NCBI GenBank assembly: GCA_034435675.1
Contig: DAOTWP010000378.1
Location: forward strand, 1-51,281
Length of the DNA: 51,281 nt
From: DAOTWP01 sp034435675
GTDB lineage: Bacteria; Chloroflexota; Anaerolineae; Aggregatilineales; Phototrophicaceae
Direction of reading: 5' to 3'
Positions 17,035-24,664 of this stretch are shown piece after piece (positions within the stretch are counted from its first letter, which is position 1; each line of letters starts with the position of its first letter). Made by a program: the position numbers and the translations under genes. The notes under the pieces are model-generated. The model was not told where the DNA came from and did no database searches. It was given only the letters and a program-made list of their open reading frames with translations.

Positions 17035-18198
17035 ATGACGAAACTGCTCTACGTGGTCAATATCCCGCGTTTTTTTGTGTCGCACCGGCTGCCGCTGGCG
17101 CTGGCGGCGCGTGCTGCTGGTTACGAGGTGCATGTTGCTACCTCAGATGCGGACACGGAGAACGTGCGGCGGATTCAGGCGGCAGGGCTGCCGTTTCACC
17201 CGCTGCCGTTGGCACAGCATGGCACGAACCCGCTGGCGGAACTGCGCGTACTGCGGACGTTGTACCACCTGTATACCACGCTGCAACCGGACCTCGTGCA
17301 TCATGTGACCATCAAGCCGGTGATCTATGGCGGGCTGATGGCACGCCTGGCGCGGGTGCCCGCCGTCGTCCACATGCTCACCGGGCTGGGCTATGTGTTC
17401 ATTGATCCGGGGCGCAAGGCGGCGCTAATCCGCATGCTGGCAAAACCGGCGTACCGGCTGGCGCTGGCACATCCTAACGCGCGGCTGATTCTGCAAAACC
17501 CCGATGACCGGCAGGTATTTATTGCCAACCGTCTGATTCCGGCAGAAAAAACCGTGCTGGTGCGTGGCAGCGGTGTGGATGTTCAGCAGTTCACCCCCCA
17601 GCCCGAACCCCAGGGGACGCCGGTGGTGCTGTTTGCCGGGCGGCTGCTGCGCCAGAAAGGACTGCCTGCGCTGGTAGACGCGGCGCGCCAACTGCATGCG
17701 GCAGGTGTTCCCCTGCGCTGTGTGATTGTCGGCTACCCCGAACCGAGCAATCCCTATGCCGTGGTGCCGGAACAGCTTGAGGCATGGCAGCGCGAGGGCG
17801 TCATCGAGTGGTGGGGCAAGCGCGACGATATGCCTGCCGTGTATGCGCAGGCGAACATCGTCTGCCTGCCCTCGCAGTATGGCGAAGGCGTGCCCAAAGT
17901 GCTGATTGAGGCGGCAGCGTGCGGGCGCGCGCTGGTGACAACTGACATCCCAGGATGCCGCGAGGTGGTGCAGCATGGCGCAAACGGGCTGCTCGTTCCA
18001 CCGGGGGATACTGCCGCGCTGGTCAGCGCCCTGCACACGCTGTTGACCGACCCGGCAAAACGGCAGCAGATGGGCGCGCGTGGGCGGCAGCTTGCCGAGC
18101 AGGAATTCGCCCTCGACCTGATCCTTGAACAGACCTTCGCGGTTTATCGCACCCTGCTTGACTCAGTACAGGCAGCTTCACCCCAGCAGCCGTCCTAA
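17035..18198 (+). CDS. Glycosyltransferase family 4 (capsular/HexNAc transferase type)
   Basis: 387 residues from ATG 17035. The N terminus MTKLLYVVNIPRFFVSHRL and the acceptor region HHVTIKPVIYGGLMARL are typical of GT4 enzymes acting on undecaprenyl-linked HexNAc, such as WbpU/PglA-like proteins. The C-terminal half has VVLFAGRLLRQKGLPALV and an EX7E motif in GEGVPKVLIEAAACG, with CREVV after it. It likely adds the second sugar to a lipid-linked acceptor. It is not in the overlapping operon ending at 15931 but serves the same kind of pathway. The last 21 bases overlap the convergent UDG-like gene. Confidence 0.92.
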   Translation: MTKLLYVVNIPRFFVSHRLPLALAARAAGYEVHVATSDADTENVRRIQAAGLPFHPLPLAQHGTNPLAELRVLRTLYHLYTTLQPDLVHHVTIKPVIYGGLMARLARVPAVVHMLTGLGYVFIDPGRKAALIRMLAKPAYRLALAHPNARLILQNPDDRQVFIANRLIPAEKTVLVRGSGVDVQQFTPQPEPQGTPVVLFAGRLLRQKGLPALVDAARQLHAAGVPLRCVIVGYPEPSNPYAVVPEQLEAWQREGVIEWWGKRDDMPAVYAQANIVCLPSQYGEGVPKVLIEAAACGRALVTTDIPGCREVVQHGANGLLVPPGDTAALVSALHTLLTDPAKRQQMGARGRQLAEQEFALDLILEQTFAVYRTLLDSVQAASPQQPS

Positions 18199-18852
18199 GC
18201 CAGTCACGAAATCGCGTTTGCCACCCTGTGCCGGGTGGCGCACCTTGTCATGCGGCAGTTGCAGCGCTGCCAGCGCGTGCGCGGCAGTATTGCCTACCGC
18301 AATGATCTGTGCAGGCTCGTACAGTGCCAGCAGCAGCCGGGCAAAGTCCATGCCCTGCGCGATCTCGCTGCTGCGCGGGGCGCGGTTGCTGCGCGGTTCG
18401 CCCGGTTTGTGGGGGTGAAATGGGTAGGTGTTCCAGATCAGCGGCGCAACGCCCAACCCTGCCAGCGTGCCCCACAGAATCGTCGCGGTTTGTTCGCCGC
18501 GCACATCCTCAAACCCGGCATCGTCGGTCTGCTGGTAGCCCTGCGCCGCGCCAAACAACCCCAGTTCGGGAATGCCCACCAGCAGCAGGCGGCTGGTCAC
18601 GGGCACGCCGGTCAGGCGGCAGCCCCGATACCCCGGCGCTTCTGCCAGCAGCAGCACACGCGGCGCGCCAGCAGCAAAGCGATGCGCCATTTCCAGCAGG
18701 TACAGGCGCAGATTTTCGCGGCGGGTGGCGTTGTTGCGCGCGGTATCGCCAGCGGCGGCGGCACTGTAGGGGTTGAAGGCATCCGGCGGCACAGGCGCTG
18801 CGGTGAGGTCGGCAATCAGGGCTGCGATGCGGGTTTCAAAGTCGGCGGGCAT
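18178..18852 (-). CDS. Uracil-DNA glycosylase superfamily protein
   Basis: 224 residues. Motifs of the UDG superfamily are visible: LLLAEAPGYRGCRLTGVPV corresponds to the motif 1 GxxPG loop (here AEAPG), WNTYPFHPHKPG to the central N/F pocket, and HPAQGGK to the C-terminal minor-groove loop. There is no 4Fe-4S cysteine set, so it is not a family 4 or 5 enzyme. It probably removes damaged bases or is a divergent family member; substrate range is uncertain. It starts 14 bases after the NifU-like stop and has no obvious Shine-Dalgarno, suggesting translation coupled to that operon. The 3' end overlaps the GT4 gene. Confidence 0.75.
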   Translation of the reverse strand: MPADFETRIAALIADLTAAPVPPDAFNPYSAAAAGDTARNNATRRENLRLYLLEMAHRFAAGAPRVLLLAEAPGYRGCRLTGVPVTSRLLLVGIPELGLFGAAQGYQQTDDAGFEDVRGEQTATILWGTLAGLGVAPLIWNTYPFHPHKPGEPRSNRAPRSSEIAQGMDFARLLLALYEPAQIIAVGNTAAHALAALQLPHDKVRHPAQGGKRDFVTGLGRLLG

Positions 18853-18866
18853 GACACAGCGGCGGT

Positions 18867-19148
18867 CTACAGGAAAAAATCGCGCACGGCGTCGCGCACT
18901 TCGTCGGCGATTTCCTCCCAGGGGATTTCGGGATCGTGGCGAATCAGCAGTGAACCGCCGCTGATTGTCAGCGCCAGCAGCCCGTCAATGCCGTCAAACA
19001 GCATCTGCGCAATTGGTGAGCCTTCGCTGCCCGCTGCCGGACTGGGATAGACTTCATCATCCCCCGGTGTCAGCGTCTGGTTAGTGCGGATTTCAAGACT
19101 GCCCGCTGCATCACCGGGCATGATTTCAAAGGTGACGTACTCCGACAT
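18867..19148 (-). CDS. NifU N-terminal (Nfu_N)-like protein
   Basis: 93 residues from ATG 19148, with AAGGA eight bases upstream. Nfu_N-like features are EYVTFEIMPGDAAGSLEIRT at the start, then SPIAQMLFDGIDGLLALTIS and IRHDPEIPWEEIADEVRDAV. In scaffolds this domain precedes a CxxC-bearing NifU C-terminal domain; here that domain and its cysteines are absent, so it cannot hold a cluster alone. It may modulate Fe-S delivery. Its start lies inside the end of the MOSC gene (23-base overlap), so both are made together. MOSC and NifU partners both point to sulfur transfer. Confidence 0.72.
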   Translation of the reverse strand: MSEYVTFEIMPGDAAGSLEIRTNQTLTPGDDEVYPSPAAGSEGSPIAQMLFDGIDGLLALTISGGSLLIRHDPEIPWEEIADEVRDAVRDFFL

Positions 19149-19653
19149 CAGCATTTTCCTTCTGCTGTACCCCGTGCAGATTCCCGACCCACACCGGATC
19201 ACCGAGCTGAATCTCGCCGCCTGCCAGCACCCGCGCCAGCACGCCCAGTTTGCCCGCGCTGGTCTGCTGTGTTCCGCCAGGACACTGTGAGCCTGCCTGC
19301 ATCTGTTCCAGCCGGGGGCAGCCATCACGCTGCTGCGTGATTTCCAATACGGCAGTCGCGCCAATGTGCAGGCGTGTGCCTGGGGGCAGCGTTTCGATGT
19401 CCGGCAGGGTGACAACAAGCTGTTCACCCAGCGCGCCGGGAGTCACATTGTAGCCTGCGTGGCGCAGTCCCTCAAGTGCGCTGGTGCTCATGATATTCAC
19501 CTGCCGTGTGGGGTGCCCGCCCTTACGATCCCCGGCGATTCCGTAGCCAGCGACCAGCACAGCGCGGGAAACAATCGCCCGCACGAACTGGCTGCTGCCG
19601 CGCGGGGTCGGCAAAGGTTTGTAACAAATACTGCTGAGGGTTCCTGTCAGCAT
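19126..19653 (-). CDS. MOSC domain-containing protein
   Basis: 175 residues from ATG 19653, with GAGG eight bases upstream. Sequence features fit the MOSC fold of molybdenum-cofactor sulfurases and YiiM/YuaD-like proteins: AGYGIAGDRKGGHPTRQVNI near the N terminus, ALGEQLVV in the middle, and the conserved cysteine in ITQQRDGCPRLEQM. MOSC proteins bind Moco and take part in sulfur-carrier chemistry. This is the short stand-alone type without a pyridoxal domain. Translation overlaps the downstream NifU-like gene. The upstream gene at 19739-20158 is on the same strand 85 bases away. Confidence 0.85.
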   Translation of the reverse strand: MLTGTLSSICYKPLPTPRGSSQFVRAIVSRAVLVAGYGIAGDRKGGHPTRQVNIMSTSALEGLRHAGYNVTPGALGEQLVVTLPDIETLPPGTRLHIGATAVLEITQQRDGCPRLEQMQAGSQCPGGTQQTSAGKLGVLARVLAGGEIQLGDPVWVGNLHGVQQKENADVGVRHL

Positions 19654-19738
19654 GAGCTGCACCTCAACTGCATGGACAATGTATCCGCAGTGAAACACAG
19701 GCAGATTACAGGAACATGACATCCTGCCGAATGCTGGC

Positions 19739-20158
19739 TTATCCTTCGCCGCAGCAGGCAAACAGCGTCAGCCCTTCTGATGCCGGCACGGTGATATTCA
19801 GCGCCACTGCCGCCCGGTTGTACTGCGCCACCGCTTCATCGCAATCCACCGGGCGGATGGTCAGCACCGCCCACTGCACGCCCAGCAGCACCGCCTCGAA
19901 GGTTTCGCGCGGCAGCGGGGCGGCTTGCGCGTCAATGATACGATATGCCTGAATGATGAACTGCGCTGGCTCGAGCGTCAGCAGGTAGCGGGCGCTTCTG
20001 CCCGGAAAATCCACTGCCAGATGGCGCTGTTCCTCATCCCACAGCAGGCGCGCATAACGGCAGATCAGCAGCGCCTCAGCAATGCGCTGCGCCGAATAGG
20101 GCGCATCGTCCGCCAGCGCAACGGTCACATCAGGATTCTTAAGCGGTGTGAAGGGCAT
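19739..20158 (-). CDS. Hypothetical protein, first gene of a minus-strand cluster
   Basis: 139 residues, start at 20158 with GGGGGAG about 12 bases upstream. No signal peptide or membrane segment. It opens MPFTPLKNPDVTVALADDAP, has a helical middle containing IAEALLICRYARLLWDEE, an FIIQAYRIIDAQ segment, and ends ITVPASEGLTLFACCGEG with paired cysteines. I recognise no family. It is followed by the MOSC, NifU-like and UDG-like genes and may be co-transcribed with them. The C-terminal CC could bind metal, but there is no further evidence. Confidence 0.6.
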   Translation of the reverse strand: MPFTPLKNPDVTVALADDAPYSAQRIAEALLICRYARLLWDEEQRHLAVDFPGRSARYLLTLEPAQFIIQAYRIIDAQAAPLPRETFEAVLLGVQWAVLTIRPVDCDEAVAQYNRAAVALNITVPASEGLTLFACCGEG

Positions 20159-20287
20159 AGGCTTGGTGACTCTCCCCCTGCATGCGGCAGATCAGCAAAC
20201 AGGTTGAATGATAACGACTCGATGCGCACAGCACCACTGGTTCCGGCGGCACGGCAGTGGCAGAGAAGCAACGTAACGTTATTGGAG

Positions 20288-20293
20288 TAAAAT
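20288..20293 (+). promoter_or_regulatory. Putative -10 box (TAAAAT) for the ECF sigma gene
   Basis: TAAAAT is 42 bases before the preferred GTG start at 20336. An ATG at 20300 would lie at or beyond the expected transcription start, which favours the GTG. Confidence 0.4.
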
Positions 20294-20335
20294 CATCTAA
20301 TGGACAGGGCAGCACTCGTCGGAGAGGATGCAGGA

Positions 20336-20911
20336 GTGGACAGCGAGCAATCGATCCTGACAGCGCTGAAGGCGCGCGACCCCCATGCACTGGCGGCAGT
20401 TTTTGAGCAGTATTCGGACAAGCTCTACCGGCTTGCCGTCAGTTTGCTGCACGATGAACAGCAGGCGGATGGTGTGGTGCAAAATGCCTTTCTCAAGTTG
20501 ATTGAGCATATTGACCGTTTTGAAGGGCGCGCCAGCATCGGCACATGGCTCTACCGCGTGGCATACAACGACGCCCTGATGCGCACGCGGCGCGCTAAGC
20601 CGCAGGTTGACCTGGATGCTTTTGACGACGCCGAAATGATGCCCGCCTGTCTGGTCAACTGGAATGATGTACCCGACACGATGCTCAGCAGCCGCGAGGC
20701 ACAGCAGGTAATGGACGCGGCGATCGCCAGCCTGTCGCCCCTGCTGCGGGCAGTGTTCACGCTCCGCGATGTTGAGGAGCTTTCGACGCAGGCGACAGCG
20801 GATATTCTGGGCATCAGCGAAGCCGCCGTTAAGGTGCGCCTGCACCGTGCACGGCTGGCACTGCGCGAAAAACTCGCCAGTTACTTTGACGAACGCATCC
20901 AGCGGCGGTAG
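20336..20911 (+). CDS. RNA polymerase ECF-type sigma-70 factor
   Basis: 191 residues from GTG 20336; ATG 20300 would add 12. Region 2: LAAVFEQYSDKLYRLAVSLL, ADGVVQNAFLKLIEHIDRF and GTWLYRVAYNDALMRTRR. After a linker (about residues 96-120) region 4 follows: SLSPLLRAVFTLRDVEELST and ADILGISEAAVKVRLHRAR, the DNA-binding helix-turn-helix. It directs RNA polymerase to a small regulon. The next gene encodes a zinc-finger protein typical of cognate anti-sigma factors, so activity is probably held in check by it and released by a redox or metal signal. Confidence 0.93.
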   Translation: MDSEQSILTALKARDPHALAAVFEQYSDKLYRLAVSLLHDEQQADGVVQNAFLKLIEHIDRFEGRASIGTWLYRVAYNDALMRTRRAKPQVDLDAFDDAEMMPACLVNWNDVPDTMLSSREAQQVMDAAIASLSPLLRAVFTLRDVEELSTQATADILGISEAAVKVRLHRARLALREKLASYFDERIQRR

Positions 20912-20961
20912 CGCATGGATCACAGCCTGCCACCGCCCTGATAGACAGGAGAACAGACCTG

Positions 20962-21201
20962 ATGACGTGTGAAGAACTGGTACGCTATTTATCGGATTAT
21001 CTGGATAGCAGCCTGCCTGAAGCCCTGAGCAGCGCTGCCCGCGAACATCTGTTGACGTGTGAGAACTGTCAGGTTGTGCTGGATTCAACCCAGAAGGCGA
21101 TTCTGCTCTACCGCGAAAACGCCCAGCAGCAGCGTATCCCGCTGGAACGCCAGCAAACGCTCTTTGCCCAGCTTGAGGAAGTGTTCAGCAAACGCGGCTG
21201 A
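20962..21201 (+). CDS. Small zf-HC2 zinc-binding protein, putative anti-sigma factor
   Basis: 79 residues; AGGAG lies 10 to 15 bases before ATG 20962. It has the ZAS zinc motif HLLTCENC (HxxxCxxC) near residue 29, with an upstream cysteine at residue 3 (MTCEELVRYLSDYLDSSL). There is no membrane helix, so it is a soluble anti-sigma of the RsrA/ChrR-N kind, shorter than most. The C-terminal helix (LERQQTLFAQLEEVFSKRG) probably wraps the sigma factor. Cotranscribed with the sigma gene 50 bases upstream and followed by a strong terminator. Confidence 0.85.
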   Translation: MTCEELVRYLSDYLDSSLPEALSSAAREHLLTCENCQVVLDSTQKAILLYRENAQQQRIPLERQQTLFAQLEEVFSKRG

Positions 21202-21230
21202 TCGCTGCTGGCAGCAACCGGCATTAAGCA

Positions 21231-21260
21231 AAAGACTGCCCACAGAGAGCAGTCTTTTTT
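21231..21260. terminator. Rho-independent terminator between convergent genes
   Basis: AAAGACTGC (21231-21239) and GCAGTCTTT (21249-21257) form a perfect nine-pair stem with a nine-base loop, followed by a T-run to 21260. The A-run at the left makes it usable, though weaker, for the TPR gene on the other strand. Confidence 0.9.
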
Positions 21261-21288
21261 GTATCCGTTTAATAAAACGTGTCACGGA

Positions 21289-22395
21289 TTATGGACGTTC
21301 GCCAATCGGCGCGACTCCGCCGCTGGGATCAGGTGTTGCCACACTGGTTGGGATCAGGCTGGGGTCCTGCGTGGGTGGCGTGGTGTTGCAGGTCACTTGC
21401 GCGTTGTCCCGGCGCGAAACCGCTTCCGGCGTGTTCAGGTAGTTCAGTGCGTTGCCGTACTGCACCACTGCAAAGCAGGGGTTGCCCTGTGCCACCAGCG
21501 CATCGCCATAGGCAAGATACTGTTCATAGAGCAGCCGGTTGACTTCATCGTAGTAGCGCCCCGGTCCGAGGTCATAAACAATGCGCAGCAGCCGGATTGA
21601 TTCGTCAAAGCTGATGCCAATGGCGCGGGTGGCATTCAGATACAGTTCGGCAGCATAACGTTCATAAGACAGCCCCTCCGCCAGCGGTCCGTACTGCTCG
21701 GCGCGGTCGGTGATGACAATCGCCTCGGCAGGACGCCCGGCATTGTACAGGAAGGTTGCGTAGCTGTTGAGCGCCTGCGATATCAGGCTGTTGACAGTCG
21801 CCGTCTCAAACGAGGGATCAATAGCGATAATCAGGTCAAGCGTCTCAATCGCCGCTTCCCAGTCACCCACTGCGACGTGCTGCTGTGCCTCTGCCAGCAG
21901 CGCATTGAGGTCATAGCTGCCGCCCGGACCCGGTGTTGCGCCTGCATCGACCGCGTTGGTGTCCGCCGTTGCTTCCGGTGTGGCGCTGGTTGGCTCAGGG
22001 CTGGGGGTGGGTGTCGCTGTCGCCTGGCGTGCGTTGAAGAACGCGGTAGCGCTGGGGGCGTACTGTACAAGGCAGTCCGGCGCGGGCGTCAACGTCGCCA
22101 GCCAGTCCAGCCGCGCACGCAGCCAGACATCATTGCCCGCCGCCAGTTCCGCGGGGATGCCTTCGCACTGTTCCAGGATCAAGCCAGACATCTCAGCAGT
22201 AGCATTCACTTGCGCCATCTGCGCGCCCTGTGTCCAGCCCGCAGTCGCAGACAACACTACGATAATCGTCGCAAAAGCAAGCACAATCACCCCGACCAGC
22301 GCCAGCACCAGGCAGCCGGGCGCGCCAACACCGGGTTCATCGGTATGGGGATCAAGCAGGGGTGATCTGGGCTGTGTTTCTTCTGTTGCCAGCAT
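21289..22395 (-). CDS. Membrane-anchored TPR-repeat protein
   Basis: 368 residues, start at 22395 with GGAG seven bases upstream. A cytoplasmic tail of about 28 residues leads to one membrane helix (CLVLALVGVIVLAFATIIVV), then an extracytoplasmic region: a Cys-containing domain, a Thr/Pro linker (about residues 125-155), and helical TPR-like repeats such as LLAEAQQHVAVGDWEAAIET and YATFLYNAGRPAEAIVITDR. A Pro/Thr-rich tail ends it. Several such tethered proteins with Thr/Pro linkers occur in this window. TPR domains usually scaffold complexes; partner unknown. Convergent with the anti-sigma gene. Confidence 0.78.
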   Translation of the reverse strand: MLATEETQPRSPLLDPHTDEPGVGAPGCLVLALVGVIVLAFATIIVVLSATAGWTQGAQMAQVNATAEMSGLILEQCEGIPAELAAGNDVWLRARLDWLATLTPAPDCLVQYAPSATAFFNARQATATPTPSPEPTSATPEATADTNAVDAGATPGPGGSYDLNALLAEAQQHVAVGDWEAAIETLDLIIAIDPSFETATVNSLISQALNSYATFLYNAGRPAEAIVITDRAEQYGPLAEGLSYERYAAELYLNATRAIGISFDESIRLLRIVYDLGPGRYYDEVNRLLYEQYLAYGDALVAQGNPCFAVVQYGNALNYLNTPEAVSRRDNAQVTCNTTPPTQDPSLIPTSVATPDPSGGVAPIGERP

Positions 22396-22491
22396 TCATT
22401 CACTCCGTCTATCAGCAGCAAGCAGCGCCTCATTATAGGGGAGTGGACGAGGGTTGGGAATAGTGACGCAGGCAGCCGGGCGGGGAGCAAA

Positions 22492-22529
22492 ACAGGGACA
22501 GGGCGGGCGCTGCCAGACCCTGCCCCTGT
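22492..22529 (-). terminator. Rho-independent terminator of the hydrolase gene
   Basis: On the plus strand ACAGGGACAGGG (22492-22503) pairs with CCCTGCCCCTGT (22518-22529), 11 of 12 positions. The AAAA to its left is the U-run for the minus-strand transcript. It lies directly after the hydrolase stop at 22546. Confidence 0.8.
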
Positions 22530-22545
22530 GGGTTAATGCTGGGTA

Positions 22546-23280
22546 TTACGTGCTGACGGGCAGATGCTCGTCCAGCCAGCCGATTACCAGTGCCAGCACA
22601 CTGTCAGTAGTGTTACCGAGCAGCAGTTCGGTGCCGTGCGCAAAACCGGGGTACAGCCGCAGTCCGATTTCGCCGTCGGTGGCGTTCATTGCCATCTGTT
22701 TGACTGCATCGGAACTCTCGAGGTCATCATGTGAGGCAACCAGCAGTGCAGAACGATCTGCCAGCCCGCTGACCACCGCTGCTTCGGGCATCACCCCGCG
22801 ATAATCCAGCCCAGGCGACAGCGCGATCGCTGTCACGCAGGTAGGATCATTGGCACAGCCGATCAGCGCCAGATTGCTGCCGATGCTCGCACCGACAATC
22901 GCCAGCGCATCGGGGTTGATGCCCTCCTGTGCTTTCAGCCAGTCCAGCCAGACCTGTACATCCGCTTCCGCCAGCACCCAGTCCTGCGTGCCGCCGGTCT
23001 GCCCGTGCCCGCGCATATCGACAGCAAGGACGGCATACCCCGCCTCACGCAGCGGCACAATCAGCGGCAGCCATGCCACACGACTGCTGCCAAGCATATG
23101 CAGCAGCAGGACGGCGGGCGCGTTCACGGCAGTGGTGGGGTAAAATTTGGCTGCCAGTTCCAGTCCGTCGCTCGCGCTGACGGTGACATCAACGGGGTCG
23201 GGCAAATCCTGCGCAGCGGTAAAACCGCCCGCTGCCAGCAGCGCGAACAAGAACATACAAACAATTCCACGCTTAAGCAT
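22546..23280 (-). CDS. Secreted alpha/beta hydrolase
   Basis: 244 residues from ATG 23280, with GGAGG upstream. A Sec signal peptide (MLKRGIVCMFLFALLAAGG, cleavage near FTAAQ) means it acts outside the membrane. The hydrolase core is clear: PAVLLLHMLGSSRVAW (oxyanion region), VLAVDMRGHGQTGG, the nucleophile elbow IVGASIGSN with Ser in GASIG, an aspartate in LLVASHDDLE and the histidine in YPGFAHGTEL. It is probably an esterase or lipase-like enzyme of the dienelactone-hydrolase-like group. Co-oriented with the genes upstream, and followed by a strong terminator. Confidence 0.9.
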   Translation of the reverse strand: MLKRGIVCMFLFALLAAGGFTAAQDLPDPVDVTVSASDGLELAAKFYPTTAVNAPAVLLLHMLGSSRVAWLPLIVPLREAGYAVLAVDMRGHGQTGGTQDWVLAEADVQVWLDWLKAQEGINPDALAIVGASIGSNLALIGCANDPTCVTAIALSPGLDYRGVMPEAAVVSGLADRSALLVASHDDLESSDAVKQMAMNATDGEIGLRLYPGFAHGTELLLGNTTDSVLALVIGWLDEHLPVST

Positions 23281-23358
23281 CAAAACCTCCACAAAGTCTG
23301 TAAACACCTGCCTTCAGTATCAGCGGCGGGAATTGCACAGAGATTACAGCGCCGCCGG

Positions 23359-24348
23359 CTACTCGCCGCGCCGCACGGTTTGCAGCAGGTCGTCAATCAC
23401 CTCATCCGTGCTGATGCCTTCTGCCAGCCCCTCGAAGTTGAGCAGCAGGCGGTGACGCAGCGCCGATTTGGCGACGGCGGCAATATCCTCAAAGGACACG
23501 TTATAGCGCCCTTCCAGCAGTGCGTTCACTTTCGCGCCGATAATCAACCCCTGCGCGCCGCGCGGGCTGGCACCATAGCGCACGAACTTGCGCACCATAT
23601 CCGGCGCAGTTTCGCTATCCGGGTGCGTGGCGACGATCAACCGGGCAACATAGTTGTTGACATGTGTGGCAACCGGCGTGTTCAGCGCCAACCGTCCCAT
23701 TTCCATGACCTGCACGCCATCGGCAACCTGCCCCGCAGCAGGCACGTCAACGCCGGTGGTACGTTCCAGAATGGCGATCAGATCGTCTTTAGAGGGATAG
23801 CCAACGTTGATCTTGAACATAAAGCGGTCTAGCTGCGCTTCCGGCAGGGGATATGTACCTTCCATTTCCAGCGGATTCTGCGTCGCCAGCACAAAGAACG
23901 GTGGCGTCAGGTCGTAGCGCCGCCCGCTGACGGTGACGGTCTTCTCCTGCATCGCTTCCAGCAGCGCGGATTGTGTCTTGGGCGTGGCGCGGTTGATTTC
24001 GTCTGCCAGCAGCAGGTTGGCGAAGACCGGACCGGGCTGAAAGCGGAAGGCGCGCCTGCCTTCTTCCGTTTCTTCGAGGATGTCCGTGCCCACAATGTCC
24101 GAGGGCATCAGATCCGGGGTGAACTGAATGCGCGAGAACCTGAGGTTCAGCGAATCCGCCAGCGTTTTGATGAGCTGCGTCTTGCCCAGCCCCGGCACGC
24201 CTTCCAGCAGCGCATGCCGCCCCGCCAGAATGCAGATCAGCACATCGCGGATCACCGCGCGCTGCCCGACGATCACACGCCCGACTTCCGCCTCGATGGC
24301 GCGGGCAAGCTGGCTGAATTGTTCAATATTGATGTCTGCTACCGCCAT
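23359..24348 (-). CDS. MoxR family AAA ATPase
   Basis: 329 residues, with AAGGA upstream of 24348. Walker A GVPGLGKT at residues 50-57, Walker B LLADEINRA near 112-120, sensor 1 FVLATQNPLEMEGTYPLPEA, and the arginine-finger/sensor 2 region in RYGASPRGAQGL. This matches the MoxR group that works as a chaperone-like ATPase, normally with a vWA or DUF58 partner that loads metal or matures a complex. No DUF58/vWA gene is adjacent; the upstream neighbour is the 645-residue membrane protein, and the set probably forms one envelope-associated system. Confidence 0.96.
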   Translation of the reverse strand: MAVADINIEQFSQLARAIEAEVGRVIVGQRAVIRDVLICILAGRHALLEGVPGLGKTQLIKTLADSLNLRFSRIQFTPDLMPSDIVGTDILEETEEGRRAFRFQPGPVFANLLLADEINRATPKTQSALLEAMQEKTVTVSGRRYDLTPPFFVLATQNPLEMEGTYPLPEAQLDRFMFKINVGYPSKDDLIAILERTTGVDVPAAGQVADGVQVMEMGRLALNTPVATHVNNYVARLIVATHPDSETAPDMVRKFVRYGASPRGAQGLIIGAKVNALLEGRYNVSFEDIAAVAKSALRHRLLLNFEGLAEGISTDEVIDDLLQTVRRGE

Positions 24349-24664
24349 AGAAATTTATTCCTTGCTCTTGATGAACTCGCCCTAATATACACTACAATGT
24401 AACCAATTTAGCCTGTTAGGTTGCAGCATTGGGCGGATTTGCCGGGTGCTCACATGCTGGGGCAGCGCGGCTAGCCCTCCCACGCGGCGATTTGGCGCGG
24501 GCTGCGCGGGTCGCGCACATCCCCTGGAGCAATTTTCAGGCGCATAGCCATGTCGGTTTCCTGCTTGTGCGCTGGCTGGACAGTACGGACAAAACGGGGC
24601 ACCACAACCAGTAAACCAGCCGTTATGCCCCGCGTCGTTTTCAGGTGACAGTTTGCTTGTGCGG
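24349..24664. other. Intergenic region between MoxR and the large membrane protein genes
   Basis: About 316 bases. Apart from a possible 26-codon ORF (separate entry) I see no gene or strong hairpin. Confidence 0.4.
24471..24551 (-). CDS. Possible micro-ORF, 26 residues
   Basis: ATG 24551 follows AGGA at seven to eight bases and reads MAMRLKIAPGDVRDPRSPRQ then IAAWEG and a TAG stop. A GTG at 24602 would extend it to about 44 residues without a ribosome site. The basic, proline-rich sequence resembles nothing I know. Its place between the two MoxR-cluster genes and the ribosome site are the only support; it could be chance. Confidence 0.25.
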   Translation of the reverse strand: MAMRLKIAPGDVRDPRSPRQIAAWEG

